Positions 42,300 to 51,270 of a stretch of DNA of 64,000 nucleotides are shown here, in pieces. Within the stretch, counting starts at the first letter, position 1. Every line of letters begins with the position of its first letter. The position numbers and the translations under genes were made by a program. The DNA is from Microbulbifer hainanensis (GTDB lineage: Bacteria; Pseudomonadota; Gammaproteobacteria; Pseudomonadales; Cellvibrionaceae). The DNA lies in NCBI RefSeq assembly GCF_014904735.1, contig NZ_JACZCR010000033.1:1-64000 (forward strand). The letters are read 5' to 3'. Below the pieces are notes generated by a model that did not search any database, was not told where the DNA came from, and saw only the letters and a program-made list of their open reading frames with translations.

Positions 42300-43333
42300 G
42301 CTGGCTCGTCATCGACGGAAGTTTCGGTGAAGGTGGGGGGCAGCTCAGCCGCTATGCGGTGGCCCTGTCTGCAATCAGCGGCCGCCCGCTCCACCTGGTG
42401 AATATCCGCGCCCGGCGTGCCAGGCCCGGGCTGATGGCCCAGCACCTGACAGCGTTGCGGGCGGTCGCTACGGTCGGAGGCGGCGCGCTCGAAGGCGCCG
42501 AGCTCGGTGCCACGGAGATCCGCTACAGGCCGGGGTACATTCGCGGCGGCGAATACCAGTTCGATGTCGGTACGGCGGGGAGTATCGTGCTGGTTCTGCA
42601 GGCGCTCATGCCTGTGGCAATAAGAGCCGACGCTACCGTACGTCTGAATATCACCGGAGGTACCGACGTGCGCATGGCGCCGCCGGTCGACTACCTCCTT
42701 ATGGTCTTTCTGCCCTGGCTGGCGCGTATGGGCGTTCGCGTGCAAGTCGAATCCGTCCGCCACGGTTACTACCCGAGAGGCGGGGGCAGGGTGAAGCTAC
42801 GGATGGAACCCTGTAAGACGCTGCGGCCACTGATGGCCGAAGCGCCTGGTGCCGTGCAGCAAATCACGGGCCTGTGTCATGTCGCACACCTGCCGCCGCA
42901 TATTCCCGAGCGCATGGCGAAATCTGCCCGCGGATCCTTGGCTGGGCTGGGGCCGCTCCGGATCGAAGAGAAAGTATTAGCCGATGCCGAGGCCTTCGGC
43001 TGTGGCGGTGCTATTGTGCTGGTGGCAGAGACCGAGCACAGCCTGCTGGGGGCGGCGACCGTGGCTGAGCGGGGTGTGCCCGCCGAGCGCTTGGGGGAAG
43101 ATGCTGGACACGCACTCCGCGCCGAACTGGAGGCCGGTGCCGCTGTCGATATTCACGCCTGCGACCAGCTACTTCTCTACGCCGCGCTGGCTGAGGGAAA
43201 CTCGCGATTATTAGTGCGCAAAGTCAGCCAGCATGCGCAGACGGTGATGTGGCTTCTGGAGCAGTTTCTTCCGGTCAGGTTCTCTGTCACACCCTGTGGA
43301 CAGCTATCCCGGATCGACATACTTCCCACGTAG
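42296..43333 (+). CDS. rtcA: RNA 3'-terminal phosphate cyclase
   Basis: 345 residues, GTG start overlapping the previous stop. The start IDGSFGEGGGQLSRYAVALS, the block ARPGLMAQHLTALRAVA and PRGGGRV are typical of RtcA. The nucleophilic His that becomes adenylated lies in IHACDQLLLYAAL near residue 289. It converts RNA 3'-phosphates to 2',3'-cyclic phosphates using ATP. The usual partners rtcB (ligase) and rtcR are not in the window. Confidence 0.93.
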   Translation: MSWLVIDGSFGEGGGQLSRYAVALSAISGRPLHLVNIRARRARPGLMAQHLTALRAVATVGGGALEGAELGATEIRYRPGYIRGGEYQFDVGTAGSIVLVLQALMPVAIRADATVRLNITGGTDVRMAPPVDYLLMVFLPWLARMGVRVQVESVRHGYYPRGGGRVKLRMEPCKTLRPLMAEAPGAVQQITGLCHVAHLPPHIPERMAKSARGSLAGLGPLRIEEKVLADAEAFGCGGAIVLVAETEHSLLGAATVAERGVPAERLGEDAGHALRAELEAGAAVDIHACDQLLLYAALAEGNSRLLVRKVSQHAQTVMWLLEQFLPVRFSVTPCGQLSRIDILPT

Positions 43334-43448
43334 ATATCCAACACAGCGTATTTAGAGTCGGTAAAGAGCACCATAAAAACCCGGCACTTCGTATTGCAGT
43401 ATTTCTCCAATCTTAAATCGTGATTAAGCGCTCTGTAGCCAGTACCGG

Positions 43449-43467
43449 AGGTCTCTGGCAGAGACCT
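43449..43467. repeat. Intergenic dyad between convergent genes
   Basis: AGGTCTCT and AGAGACCT form a perfect 8-bp inverted repeat around GGC, midway between rtcA and the convergent transporter gene. No T-run follows, so a terminator role is uncertain. Nothing else was seen in 43334-43617. Confidence 0.4.
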
Positions 43468-43617
43468 GACGTCATTGCACCGCATTGGCTAAATAAACTG
43501 GCGCCGTCGCCGAAGAGAATTAAAGAAAACGTCTGTGCCAGCTTCCTGTCAGCTGAGGAAAAGAATCAAAAGGCGCAGGAAAAGCAGCCCGAGAATTAAC
43601 CCAGGCTTGCCGGAGCT

Positions 43618-45504
43618 TTAGCGCTGTTCGCCGCGCAGTCCGAGTACCTGTTCCTGCAGCGTTTCCGCCCTGGCGGCGGTTGCATCTAGCGGTTTGCCGG
43701 CTACGACACCAACGCGGGACCAGAAGCGTTTCGGCCAGGTGGTAAAGGCGTGGCCATCTTTGTGGCTGAAGAAACTGCCCCAGAGTCCGCGCAGGGCCAT
43801 GGGGATCACCGGCACCGGCGTGCGGTTCAGGATCTTTTCGATTCCGGCCCTGAAGGGTTGTAGCTCGCCGGTTTGGGTGAGCTGTCCCTCGGGGAAGATA
43901 CACAGCAGGTCACCATCCTTGAGTCCCTGTTCGATCTCCTCGAAGGCGCGCTCGTAGCCTTCCGGGTCTTTCTGGCGAGAACAGATAGGAATGGCGCGGC
44001 CGGTGCGGAAAATAAAATGCAGCACCGGGATTTCATAAATCGGCTTGTACATGATGAAGCGGATCGGCCGGCGCACCGCGCCCGCCAGTAGCAGCGCGTC
44101 CACATAGCTGACGTGGTTGCAGGCGATGATGGCCGGCCCCTCGGCGGGAATCTGCTCCAGTCCCTCGTGTTTGACCCGGTACATGGTGTGGGACAGCAGC
44201 CAGATCAGCAGCCGCATGGCGAATTCCGGGACCTTGGCGAAAACGAAGACCGCCACCGCCGCGTTCATCAACGCGATCACCATAAAGAACTGCGGAATCG
44301 ACGCCTGCAGGATATTCAGGAACAGGATGCCGAGCAGCGCCGACACCACCATAAACAACGCATTCAGTACATTGTTGACGGAAATGATCCGCGCGCGGAT
44401 GGCAGCAGCGGAACGCTCCTGCATCATCGCGTAGAGGGGCACTATGTAAAAGCCGCCGAAGATGCCGATCAGGGTCAGGTAGCCGAGAATGGAGAGCGCA
44501 CCGTCGCTGGCCCAGAAGGCCGCGAGGTCCGTTGTCGCGGGCGGTGTAAAGTTGCTGCCTGCAGCGGCGAGCGCGAGGCCGGCCAGTGTCAGGCCCGCCG
44601 CGCCGAGGGGAACCAGACCCAGCTCGATACGGCCACCGGACAGGCGTTCGCAGAGCAGGGAGCCCAGGGCGATTCCGATGGTAAAAGTGCACAGCAACAG
44701 CGTGACTAGCGACTCGCTACCGCCGAGCACATTCCTGGTGAAACTGGGGATCTGCGTCAGGTAGGCGGCGCCCAGCAGCCAGAACCAGGAAATGCCGATA
44801 ATCGCGTAGAAGACTGAGGGTGTTTTCGCCGCTTCGCGCAATACCTGAATCGTTTGCGTCGCCGGATTGAAGTTGATGCGCAGTTCCGGCGCCGCGGCCG
44901 GCGCCCGCGGGATGGCGCGGCAGGCGAGGTATCCGCAGAGGGCCGCGCTCATGATCACAATGCCCAGGTAGGCAATGCCGTGCTCGCCGGCTCCGGTCTT
45001 GGCCGCCAGCAGGCCGCCGACGATGGTGCCGCCGAGAATGGCGACGAAAGTGCCCATCTCCACCAGGGCGTTGCCGCCCACCAGCTCGGATTTTTTCAGG
45101 TGCTGGGGCAGGATGGCGTATTTGACCGGGCCGAAAAAGGCCGATTGCACCCCGAGCAGGAACAGCACCGCGAGGCACAGGGCGTTGTTGCCACTGACCA
45201 GCGCCGCGACGGCGAAGACCCCGATACCGATTTCCGCGAGCTTGATCAGGCGGATCAGGCGGCTCTTGTCATATTTGTCCGCCAGCTGGCCGGCGGTGGC
45301 GGAAAACAGGAAGAAGGGCAGGATAAACAGGCCGGCGGCCATATTGATCAGCGCGTTGGCCTCGTTCGCGGCGAGGCGGAAGGCAATCATCACAATCAGC
45401 GCATTCTTGAACACGTTGTCGTTGAATGCGCCGAGGAACTGGGTCAGAAAAAACGGTAGAAAGCGGCGGTTGGCCAGCAGCTGGAACTGGTTCTTGTGGG
45501 CCAT
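43618..45504 (-). CDS. MFS lysophospholipid transporter fused to a PlsC-type acyltransferase
   Basis: 628 residues. The first 420 residues are a twelve-helix MFS domain (FFLTQFLGAFNDNVFKNAL, GVQSAFFGPVKYAILPQHL), the LplT lysophospholipid flippase type. Residues from about 435 on are a glycerophosphate acyltransferase domain: ACNHVSYVDALLLA (HxxxxD), FIFRTGRAIPICS and FPEGQLTQTG. It is like E. coli LplT plus the acyltransferase part of Aas, without the AMP-binding domain. It probably imports and reacylates lysophospholipids at the inner membrane. Confidence 0.9.
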   Translation of the reverse strand: MAHKNQFQLLANRRFLPFFLTQFLGAFNDNVFKNALIVMIAFRLAANEANALINMAAGLFILPFFLFSATAGQLADKYDKSRLIRLIKLAEIGIGVFAVAALVSGNNALCLAVLFLLGVQSAFFGPVKYAILPQHLKKSELVGGNALVEMGTFVAILGGTIVGGLLAAKTGAGEHGIAYLGIVIMSAALCGYLACRAIPRAPAAAPELRINFNPATQTIQVLREAAKTPSVFYAIIGISWFWLLGAAYLTQIPSFTRNVLGGSESLVTLLLCTFTIGIALGSLLCERLSGGRIELGLVPLGAAGLTLAGLALAAAGSNFTPPATTDLAAFWASDGALSILGYLTLIGIFGGFYIVPLYAMMQERSAAAIRARIISVNNVLNALFMVVSALLGILFLNILQASIPQFFMVIALMNAAVAVFVFAKVPEFAMRLLIWLLSHTMYRVKHEGLEQIPAEGPAIIACNHVSYVDALLLAGAVRRPIRFIMYKPIYEIPVLHFIFRTGRAIPICSRQKDPEGYERAFEEIEQGLKDGDLLCIFPEGQLTQTGELQPFRAGIEKILNRTPVPVIPMALRGLWGSFFSHKDGHAFTTWPKRFWSRVGVVAGKPLDATAARAETLQEQVLGLRGEQR

Positions 45505-45640
45505 GGGCAGGTTCCCCCCTCGGTCTTTGCACTAATAGTACGCGAAATCGGTTCCTATTTGCGCCGGCACTCGGTGAGAGGATGCAACAGGTCGTTGTTT
45601 GACTGGTTGTGGTGCCTTGGTCGCAATTCGGAGCGGGTTA

Positions 45641-46702
45641 TTAGGACTCCGGCGGATTGCCGTGCAGCAGTGCGTGGATATAGCCGATCTTGCCCACCAC
45701 CGGCGGAATAAACACTTCCGGCACATAGTCGATCAGGCCCATGGCCCGGTTCATCTCATTCATGGCAATACCGAGGCTGCGGTAACACTCGATCATGGGG
45801 TCGAGTGGAGAGCCGCAGACATCGATGGCTGGAACCAGTCCCATATGGCTGGCGGTATCCAGTGCGCTGATCATATCCAGGTAGGTGGCAAAGGTTTCGG
45901 CGAAGTCTTCCCACGGATGCATGCTGGCGTAGGCACTGACGTAATGTTGCTGCCAGTCGCCGGGTGGCCCCTCGCGGTAGTGGCGCTCCATGGCTTGCTG
46001 ATAGCCGGGGTTGTTGTGATCGCCGAAGACGGCGATAACGCTGTCTTCGCACCGGTCGCGGACCAGGAGCTCCCAGTAGTAGTGGCCGATTTCGTGGCGG
46101 AAGTGGCCGATCAGGGTGCGGTGGGCCTCGTCCAGTTCCAGGCGTATTTTCTCCCGTTCCAGCTGATCGGCCTCGCGAATGTTGATCGTGATCTTGCCGC
46201 AGGCATGACCGGTAAACACCCGTTCGCCCTCCTCGGTGGTGGTGCGCCAGAGCCCCTCTTCCGGAAGCACGTCCGCCTTGAAGTCGAACGAGAGTGGCAG
46301 CCCGCCATCACCGGGATGGGTGCGGCTGGGCCGCGGTAACTGCAGCAGGTCTAGTGCGTAGATCAGTCGGCGCTTGGCGGCCTCCAGGCGCGCCCACTTC
46401 TGCCAGTTACCGGGCACCGAGAGGTCGGGAATGGTGTCGTTGTATTCACAGCTATCGCAGTAGTGTTGCCCGCTGTCTGCTTCGATCCCGCGGTTACAGA
46501 CGTTTTCCATTGCGTAGTTGTCGCACTTGGCCAGCAGCATGCCGCAGCCGGTATTGCCGCAGCGGTAGTGCCGCGCGGATTCCGCAATCCAGGCGCTGAT
46601 GGCGTGACAGCGAGGACACCAGCCCACCGGCGTGCCGCAGGACAGGCAGCTGACATTGTCGAAGAACAGAGTGTTGCCGCAGATACACGTGAAGGTTCTC
46701 AT
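45641..46702 (-). CDS. Zinc-binding metallopeptidase (Peptidase_Mx-like) with N-terminal zinc ribbons
   Basis: 353 residues. The N-terminal 100 residues hold several cysteine pairs (CICGNT, CLSCGTP, CPRCHA, CGNTGC, CDSCEY), probably two zinc ribbons. The catalytic domain has HFRHEIGHYYW, an HExxH metalloprotease motif, and the downstream helix PWEDFAETFATYLDMI, which supplies the third ligand. There is no signal peptide, so it is cytoplasmic. The physiological substrate is unknown. Confidence 0.85.
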   Translation of the reverse strand: MRTFTCICGNTLFFDNVSCLSCGTPVGWCPRCHAISAWIAESARHYRCGNTGCGMLLAKCDNYAMENVCNRGIEADSGQHYCDSCEYNDTIPDLSVPGNWQKWARLEAAKRRLIYALDLLQLPRPSRTHPGDGGLPLSFDFKADVLPEEGLWRTTTEEGERVFTGHACGKITINIREADQLEREKIRLELDEAHRTLIGHFRHEIGHYYWELLVRDRCEDSVIAVFGDHNNPGYQQAMERHYREGPPGDWQQHYVSAYASMHPWEDFAETFATYLDMISALDTASHMGLVPAIDVCGSPLDPMIECYRSLGIAMNEMNRAMGLIDYVPEVFIPPVVGKIGYIHALLHGNPPES

Positions 46703-46836
46703 ATTGGCAAGGCTAGACCGTTTGCAGCTATGTGCGTGAGCGTGGGAGGGTGGAGGAAGTGCTGTGGCTGGATGGGGCGAAACGTCTCGGCGATACTGCA
46801 GCCCATTGAAATCTTGTGATCCGTATGAGGGAGCTT

Positions 46837-47394
46837 GTGAGTAGCACGTCGTCAGAAATGGATAAGATGCTGGCCGGAGAGGCCTATCTTGCCGGGGATC
46901 CGGAGCTGGTGAGCGCGCGTATGCGTGCGAAGTCGCTTTGTCACCGGTTCAATCTAGCCGATCCCGCGTATCCGGCGGAGCGAATGGCAATGCTGTCGGA
47001 GCTGTTGCACTGCGCGGGCGATGCGCATATCGAACCGAATTTCTTCTGTGATTACGGCTTCAACATCCATCTCGGCGAAAACTTTTACGCCAATCACAAT
47101 CTGACAATACTTGATGTCTGCCGCATCGATATCGGCGACAACGTTCTGTTTGGTCCCGGTGTAGTGTTGTCTGCGGCGACCCATCCATTGGATCCGGTGG
47201 AGCGGCTGCACACCGAGTCCGGTGCTCCGATTGGTATCGGCAGCAATGTGTGGATCGGTGGAAATGTCTCGGTATTGCCCGGCGTCACCATCGGGGACAA
47301 CTGCGTCATCGGCGCCGGCAGCGTCGTTAACCGCGATATCCCCGCGAATTCGCTGGCCGCCGGCAATCCATGCCGGGTCATCAGGTCACTGTGA
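46837..47394 (+). CDS. Sugar O-acetyltransferase (maltose/galactoside acetyltransferase family)
   Basis: 185 residues from the GTG at 46837; GTG 46816 and ATG 46825 are in frame and possible. The N-terminal Mac domain EMDKMLAGEAYLAGDPELVSAR is followed by a left-handed beta-helix of hexapeptide repeats. The catalytic region is AATHPLDPVERL with the active-site His, and GSNVWIGGNVSVLPGVTIGD follows. It transfers acetyl from acetyl-CoA to the 6-hydroxyl of sugars, perhaps in detoxification. Downstream is a strong terminator. Confidence 0.9.
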   Translation: MSSTSSEMDKMLAGEAYLAGDPELVSARMRAKSLCHRFNLADPAYPAERMAMLSELLHCAGDAHIEPNFFCDYGFNIHLGENFYANHNLTILDVCRIDIGDNVLFGPGVVLSAATHPLDPVERLHTESGAPIGIGSNVWIGGNVSVLPGVTIGDNCVIGAGSVVNRDIPANSLAAGNPCRVIRSL

Positions 47395-47420
47395 AAGGCC
47401 CGTTTTATCCACAGGCATAA

Positions 47421-47446
47421 AAAAAGCCCCGCGGAGCGGGGCTTTT
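47421..47446. terminator. Bidirectional terminator
   Basis: The stem AAAAAGCCCCGC/GCGGGGCTTTT with a GGA loop lies between the convergent acetyltransferase and M13 peptidase genes, with A- and T-tracts on either side. Confidence 0.9.
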
Positions 47447-47468
47447 CGTTGAGAGGGTTGTGGCCTGA

Positions 47469-49544
47469 TTACCAGATCACAACGCGCTCCTCTTCCGGCA
47501 GGTACATATCGTCGTCTTGCTTCACATCGAACGCCTTGTAGAAGGCGGAGATGTTCGGCAGTACGCCCTGTACGCGGTACTGGCCCGGGGAGTGCGGGTT
47601 GGTCTTGATCAGGGAGCTCAGCGCTTCGTCACGGGACTTGCCGCGCCATACCTGGGCCCAGCCCATGAACAGGCGCTGGTCGCCGGTAAAGCCATCGATC
47701 TCCGGTGACTTCTTACCGTTCAGGGACATCTGGTAGGCCTTGTAGGCAATGCCGAGGCCGGACAGGTCGCCGATGTTCTCACCCAGGGTCAGCTTGCCGT
47801 TAACGTGCTCGCCGGGGAGCGGCTCGAAAGCGTCATACTGCGCGACCAGCTTGCCGGTCAGGCCTTCGAAGTTTTTGCGATCGGAATCGGTCCACCAGTT
47901 GTTCAGGTAGCCTTTTCCGTCGTACTTGCTGCCCTGGTCGTCAAAGCCATGGCCGATTTCGTGGCCGATCACGCCGCCGATGGCACCGTAGTTAACTGCG
48001 TCATCCGCGTCCTTGTTGAAGAACGGCGGCTGCAGGATGGCTGCCGGGAAAACGATTTCGTTCATTGGCGGGTTGTAGTAGGCATTGACCGTCTGCGGGT
48101 ACATGTGCCACTCGGTGCGATCCAGCGGTTTGCCCAGTTTGGCGCGTTCGAAGTTGTTGTCGAAGGTGCGCGCGGCCAGCACATTGCCCACCAAGCTGTC
48201 TGCGCTCACGGTCAGGTCGCTGTAATCGCGCCATTTGTCCGGATAGCCGATCTTGGTGGTGAAGTTGGCCAGCTTGTCCAGGGCCTTCTGCTTGGTCTCG
48301 TCGCTCATCCAGCTGATGCTTTCAATGGATTCGCGGTAGGCGGCCTTCAGGTTGTTGACCAGCTCCAGCATGCGGGCCTTGGCTTCCGGCGGGAAGTTTT
48401 TCTCCACATAGCGCTGGCCGACCAGCTCGCCGACGGCGCCATTCACGAACTGTACGCCGCGCTTCCAGCGGGGTTCCATTTCGGTTACGCCCTGAATGGC
48501 GGTGCCGTAGAAATCGAAACGGGCCTGGGCCACGTCACTGTTCATGTAGGGCGCCAGGGAAGTCAGCATTTTCACTTTCAGGTAGCGCTTCCAGGTCGCC
48601 AGATCGGTGTCGGCGATGATCTTGTCGGCAGCTTCCATGTAATCGGGCTGGCTGACAATGACACTACTGACTTTATCCAACTGTGCGGCCGGCAGGTATT
48701 TGTCCCAGTTGATGGCGGGCATCATCTGGGCCAGTTCCTCAACAGACTTCTTGTTGTAGGTCTTTTCGTCGTCGCGGTTTTCCACGCGGGTCCACTGGTG
48801 TTCAGCCAGGCTCTTTTCCAGGTCATAGATTTCCCGGGTGCCCGCTTCGGCGCCATCGAGACCAGCCAGCTGCTGGATCTTGGTCAGGTAGGTCTGGTAA
48901 GCCTGCTGCAGCTTTTTACCTTTCTCGGAATCGTCGAAGTAGTAATCGCGATCCGGCATGCCGAGGCCAGCCTGCCAGAAGTAGGCGATGTAGGAATCGA
49001 CATCCTTGACGTCCTGATTGATGAAAATACCGAACGGTGCGTCGTAACCCATGCTGTCGGCATAGGCGAAATAAGCGGTGAGGTCATCGCGGGTCTTGAT
49101 CGCGTCAATCTTGTCCATCTCGCCCTGGATGGCTTTCAGACCGGTCGTCTCGATCTGCTTCTCGTCCATAAAGCTGTTGTACAGGGCGCCAATTTTGGCC
49201 GAGGCCTGATCTTCGGCGTGATTACCGGCTTCGACGATCAGTTCCTTGACCTGCTCGGTGCTCTGATCGCGCAGCATGTCGAAGACACCCCAGCGGGACT
49301 TGTCCGCGGGGATTTCGGTCTTGGCCAGCCAGCCGCCATTGACGTAATCGAAGAAGTCGTCTTGCGGGCGCACTTCAGTATTCATGGCCTTGAGGTCGAT
49401 ACCGGAACTCAGAGCGGTCTTTGTCGCAGTGGCGCTGGCGGCCGCCTGGGGGGCCTGGGTGCTGGCCTGATCGGCGGGTGCCTCTGATTTGGAGCAACCG
49501 GCAACCAAGCCGGCAATGGCGAGAGAGAGTATTAATTTATTCAT
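47469..49544 (-). CDS. M13 family (neprilysin/PepO-like) metallopeptidase, lipoprotein
   Basis: 691 residues with a lipoprotein signal (LAIAGLVAGCSKS). The M13 N-terminal helical domain is followed by the catalytic domain with IGGVIGHEIGHGFDDQGSKY (HExxH, near residue 526), the third ligand in ENIGDLSGL, and the C-terminal GQYRVQGVLPNISAFYKAF that caps the site. It cuts small peptides in the periplasm or at the envelope. Single-gene unit with its own promoter region upstream of 49544. Confidence 0.95.
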   Translation of the reverse strand: MNKLILSLAIAGLVAGCSKSEAPADQASTQAPQAAASATATKTALSSGIDLKAMNTEVRPQDDFFDYVNGGWLAKTEIPADKSRWGVFDMLRDQSTEQVKELIVEAGNHAEDQASAKIGALYNSFMDEKQIETTGLKAIQGEMDKIDAIKTRDDLTAYFAYADSMGYDAPFGIFINQDVKDVDSYIAYFWQAGLGMPDRDYYFDDSEKGKKLQQAYQTYLTKIQQLAGLDGAEAGTREIYDLEKSLAEHQWTRVENRDDEKTYNKKSVEELAQMMPAINWDKYLPAAQLDKVSSVIVSQPDYMEAADKIIADTDLATWKRYLKVKMLTSLAPYMNSDVAQARFDFYGTAIQGVTEMEPRWKRGVQFVNGAVGELVGQRYVEKNFPPEAKARMLELVNNLKAAYRESIESISWMSDETKQKALDKLANFTTKIGYPDKWRDYSDLTVSADSLVGNVLAARTFDNNFERAKLGKPLDRTEWHMYPQTVNAYYNPPMNEIVFPAAILQPPFFNKDADDAVNYGAIGGVIGHEIGHGFDDQGSKYDGKGYLNNWWTDSDRKNFEGLTGKLVAQYDAFEPLPGEHVNGKLTLGENIGDLSGLGIAYKAYQMSLNGKKSPEIDGFTGDQRLFMGWAQVWRGKSRDEALSSLIKTNPHSPGQYRVQGVLPNISAFYKAFDVKQDDDMYLPEEERVVIW

Positions 49545-49715
49545 TTCGTGCCTTTGTTGAACAAAGTTTGGCTTATTTATCCTGTCGGATATTACGCCGC
49601 ATCGCCGGCGGGGGGCAACCGGGCTGCGCTCAGGCGCTAGTGCTGTCCGGTAAACGGCAGAAGTGACCCGGCATTAGTGAAGCGTCAGTATGTAAAAACT
49701 GCCCGGTCAGAATGC

Positions 49716-49740
49716 AAAAAGCCCCGCATGGCGGGGCTTT
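49716..49740 (-). terminator. Terminator of the tonB-fusion gene
   Basis: The GCCCCGC/GCGGGGC stem with a CAT/ATG loop is followed on the minus strand by TTTTTGCATT. It lies just past the stop at 49750. Confidence 0.85.
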
Positions 49741-49749
49741 GCTGGTCAC

Positions 49750-50910
49750 TCAGTCCGGTAAGCGGAAGGTGATCGGGATCGTGAAGTTGAAGTTGCCTTT
49801 TGCCAGTTGCGGCGGCGCGGCGGGGTAGGGGCCGGCGCGCTTCACGGCATCGACGGCGGCACGGTTCAGGCTTGAGTAGCGTGAATCCTGCAGCGTCTGA
49901 ATGTCTGTAACATCCCCTTTGGAGTCGATGGTCACTTTCAGACGTACGCTGCCTTCCTGGCCGCGCTCCTGTGCGCGCTTCGGATAGCGGATGTACGGGA
50001 AGGTGTGGCGCAGCAGTGAAGAATGGTAGATCTGGCGGGCCAGGATCAGGTCCGCTGTCAGCGGAGCTTCGTCCTCGTCGTCTTCCTCCATCTCGCGGGC
50101 CAGTGCCGCTTTGCTCGGCTTGGGCTTGCTCGGCTTCGGCGCTTCGACTTTCTTCATCGCAGAGGCGGGCTTGTCGCCGATAGAAGCCAGCGTGGGGGGC
50201 GGAATATCGGCGGTCAGTTTGGGCTTGGTCGGCTTGGGCTTTGTCGCGGCCGGCGCCGGTTTGGCAGCGGCGACTTCCGTTTTGTCTTCCTGCTCTGCAT
50301 TCAGCGATTCGACCTGCGCGCGAACTTGCGCGATGCGGTCACCGCTTGGTTTCAGCTGCTCATAGCGGCTGAGCAGGGATGAGTCGACATTGCCGGCAGC
50401 CAGTAGGCCGCCGCGGAATTCCGAGGAAGGCGGAACCGGACCAACCCAGGCGCGCAGCAGGGTATTGAAGAATTTACGATCTTCGATTTTGCCGAGTGTT
50501 ACGCCGTTCAGGGCAACGGTGGTCGCGCCGGTGTTCGCGGCGAAAGCGACGGTGAGGTGATCACCTTTCTTCAAACGGCCGTTGAACAGCTTGGCGAAAG
50601 TCACCATGTTATCCGCCTGGCTCGTCAGAGTGTCGCCGCCATTATTGATGGCGATTCCTTCCATCCACTGGTTGCGGAATCGGCGTGCGGACATGCTGTC
50701 GGCAACGATTCGTACTTCCAGGCTGCGCGGTGTGTTATTGTCCAGCACCACTTCCGTGCTGTTGGCGAGGGTTTCGGAATAGACCGCGGCGATATAGCGG
50801 TCCTTGTTGAATTGCTGCTCCAGAGCGAGTCCGTTCAGCAGTGGTGAGGCTTGGGCGGACAATGCCGTCGCAAACACCATCAGGGCGATGACAAATTTTA
50901 TCGGTTTCAT
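49750..50910 (-). CDS. Chalcone-isomerase-like domain fused to a TonB C-terminal domain
   Basis: 386 residues from ATG 50910. A signal peptide (to about 22) leads to a chalcone-isomerase-like domain at about 23-170: LNGLALEQQFNKDRYIAAVY, MSARRFRNQWMEGIAINN and FNTLLRAWVGPVPPSSEF. A Lys/Pro/Ala-rich linker follows (about 190-280). A TonB C-terminal domain at about 300-386 has IRYPKRAQERGQEGSVRLKV and SSLNRAAVDAVKRAGPYP. Classical TonB has an N-terminal membrane anchor; here a cleavable signal would free the protein in the periplasm. Proteins of this layout occur in marine gammaproteobacteria, but their role is unknown. Confidence 0.85.
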   Translation of the reverse strand: MKPIKFVIALMVFATALSAQASPLLNGLALEQQFNKDRYIAAVYSETLANSTEVVLDNNTPRSLEVRIVADSMSARRFRNQWMEGIAINNGGDTLTSQADNMVTFAKLFNGRLKKGDHLTVAFAANTGATTVALNGVTLGKIEDRKFFNTLLRAWVGPVPPSSEFRGGLLAAGNVDSSLLSRYEQLKPSGDRIAQVRAQVESLNAEQEDKTEVAAAKPAPAATKPKPTKPKLTADIPPPTLASIGDKPASAMKKVEAPKPSKPKPSKAALAREMEEDDEDEAPLTADLILARQIYHSSLLRHTFPYIRYPKRAQERGQEGSVRLKVTIDSKGDVTDIQTLQDSRYSSLNRAAVDAVKRAGPYPAAPPQLAKGNFNFTIPITFRLPD

Positions 50911-51270
50911 TGTTGTTCGGTGTCTGTATTTCCGGACGGGATTGATCCGGCGGATAAGCATTTTGGCACCCCCTCCCCCGAGGCGCGCCGGCCAGATTAA
51001 ATTTTGTACTTCCTGCTTGGCGCTGAGGCCTAATTTAATCTGAACTCCGCCTAACTCTACTGTAACTGCAATGGAGTTCAAGTCCGAAACGGGTAGAATG
51101 TCTCGTTTTTCTGAAAATGAACCATTGAAGGGAAGACAGAAATCCTCTAATCGATAGAATGCACCGGGGTGGTGCTCAAATAACTCTGTTATTTTCTGTC
51201 TCTGAAATAGTCAGGGCTTCGGCAGCGGTTCCGCCCGGAGCTTATTGTTTTACTAAAAAGTCTTTATTGG

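Noticed and set aside
47405..47413. TTATCCACA as a functional DnaA box
   Set aside because: A single consensus match between two ordinary genes is compatible with chance.
47805..49487. 560-codon open frame on the plus strand
   Set aside because: Antisense to the M13 peptidase, whose motifs and lipoprotein signal are intact.
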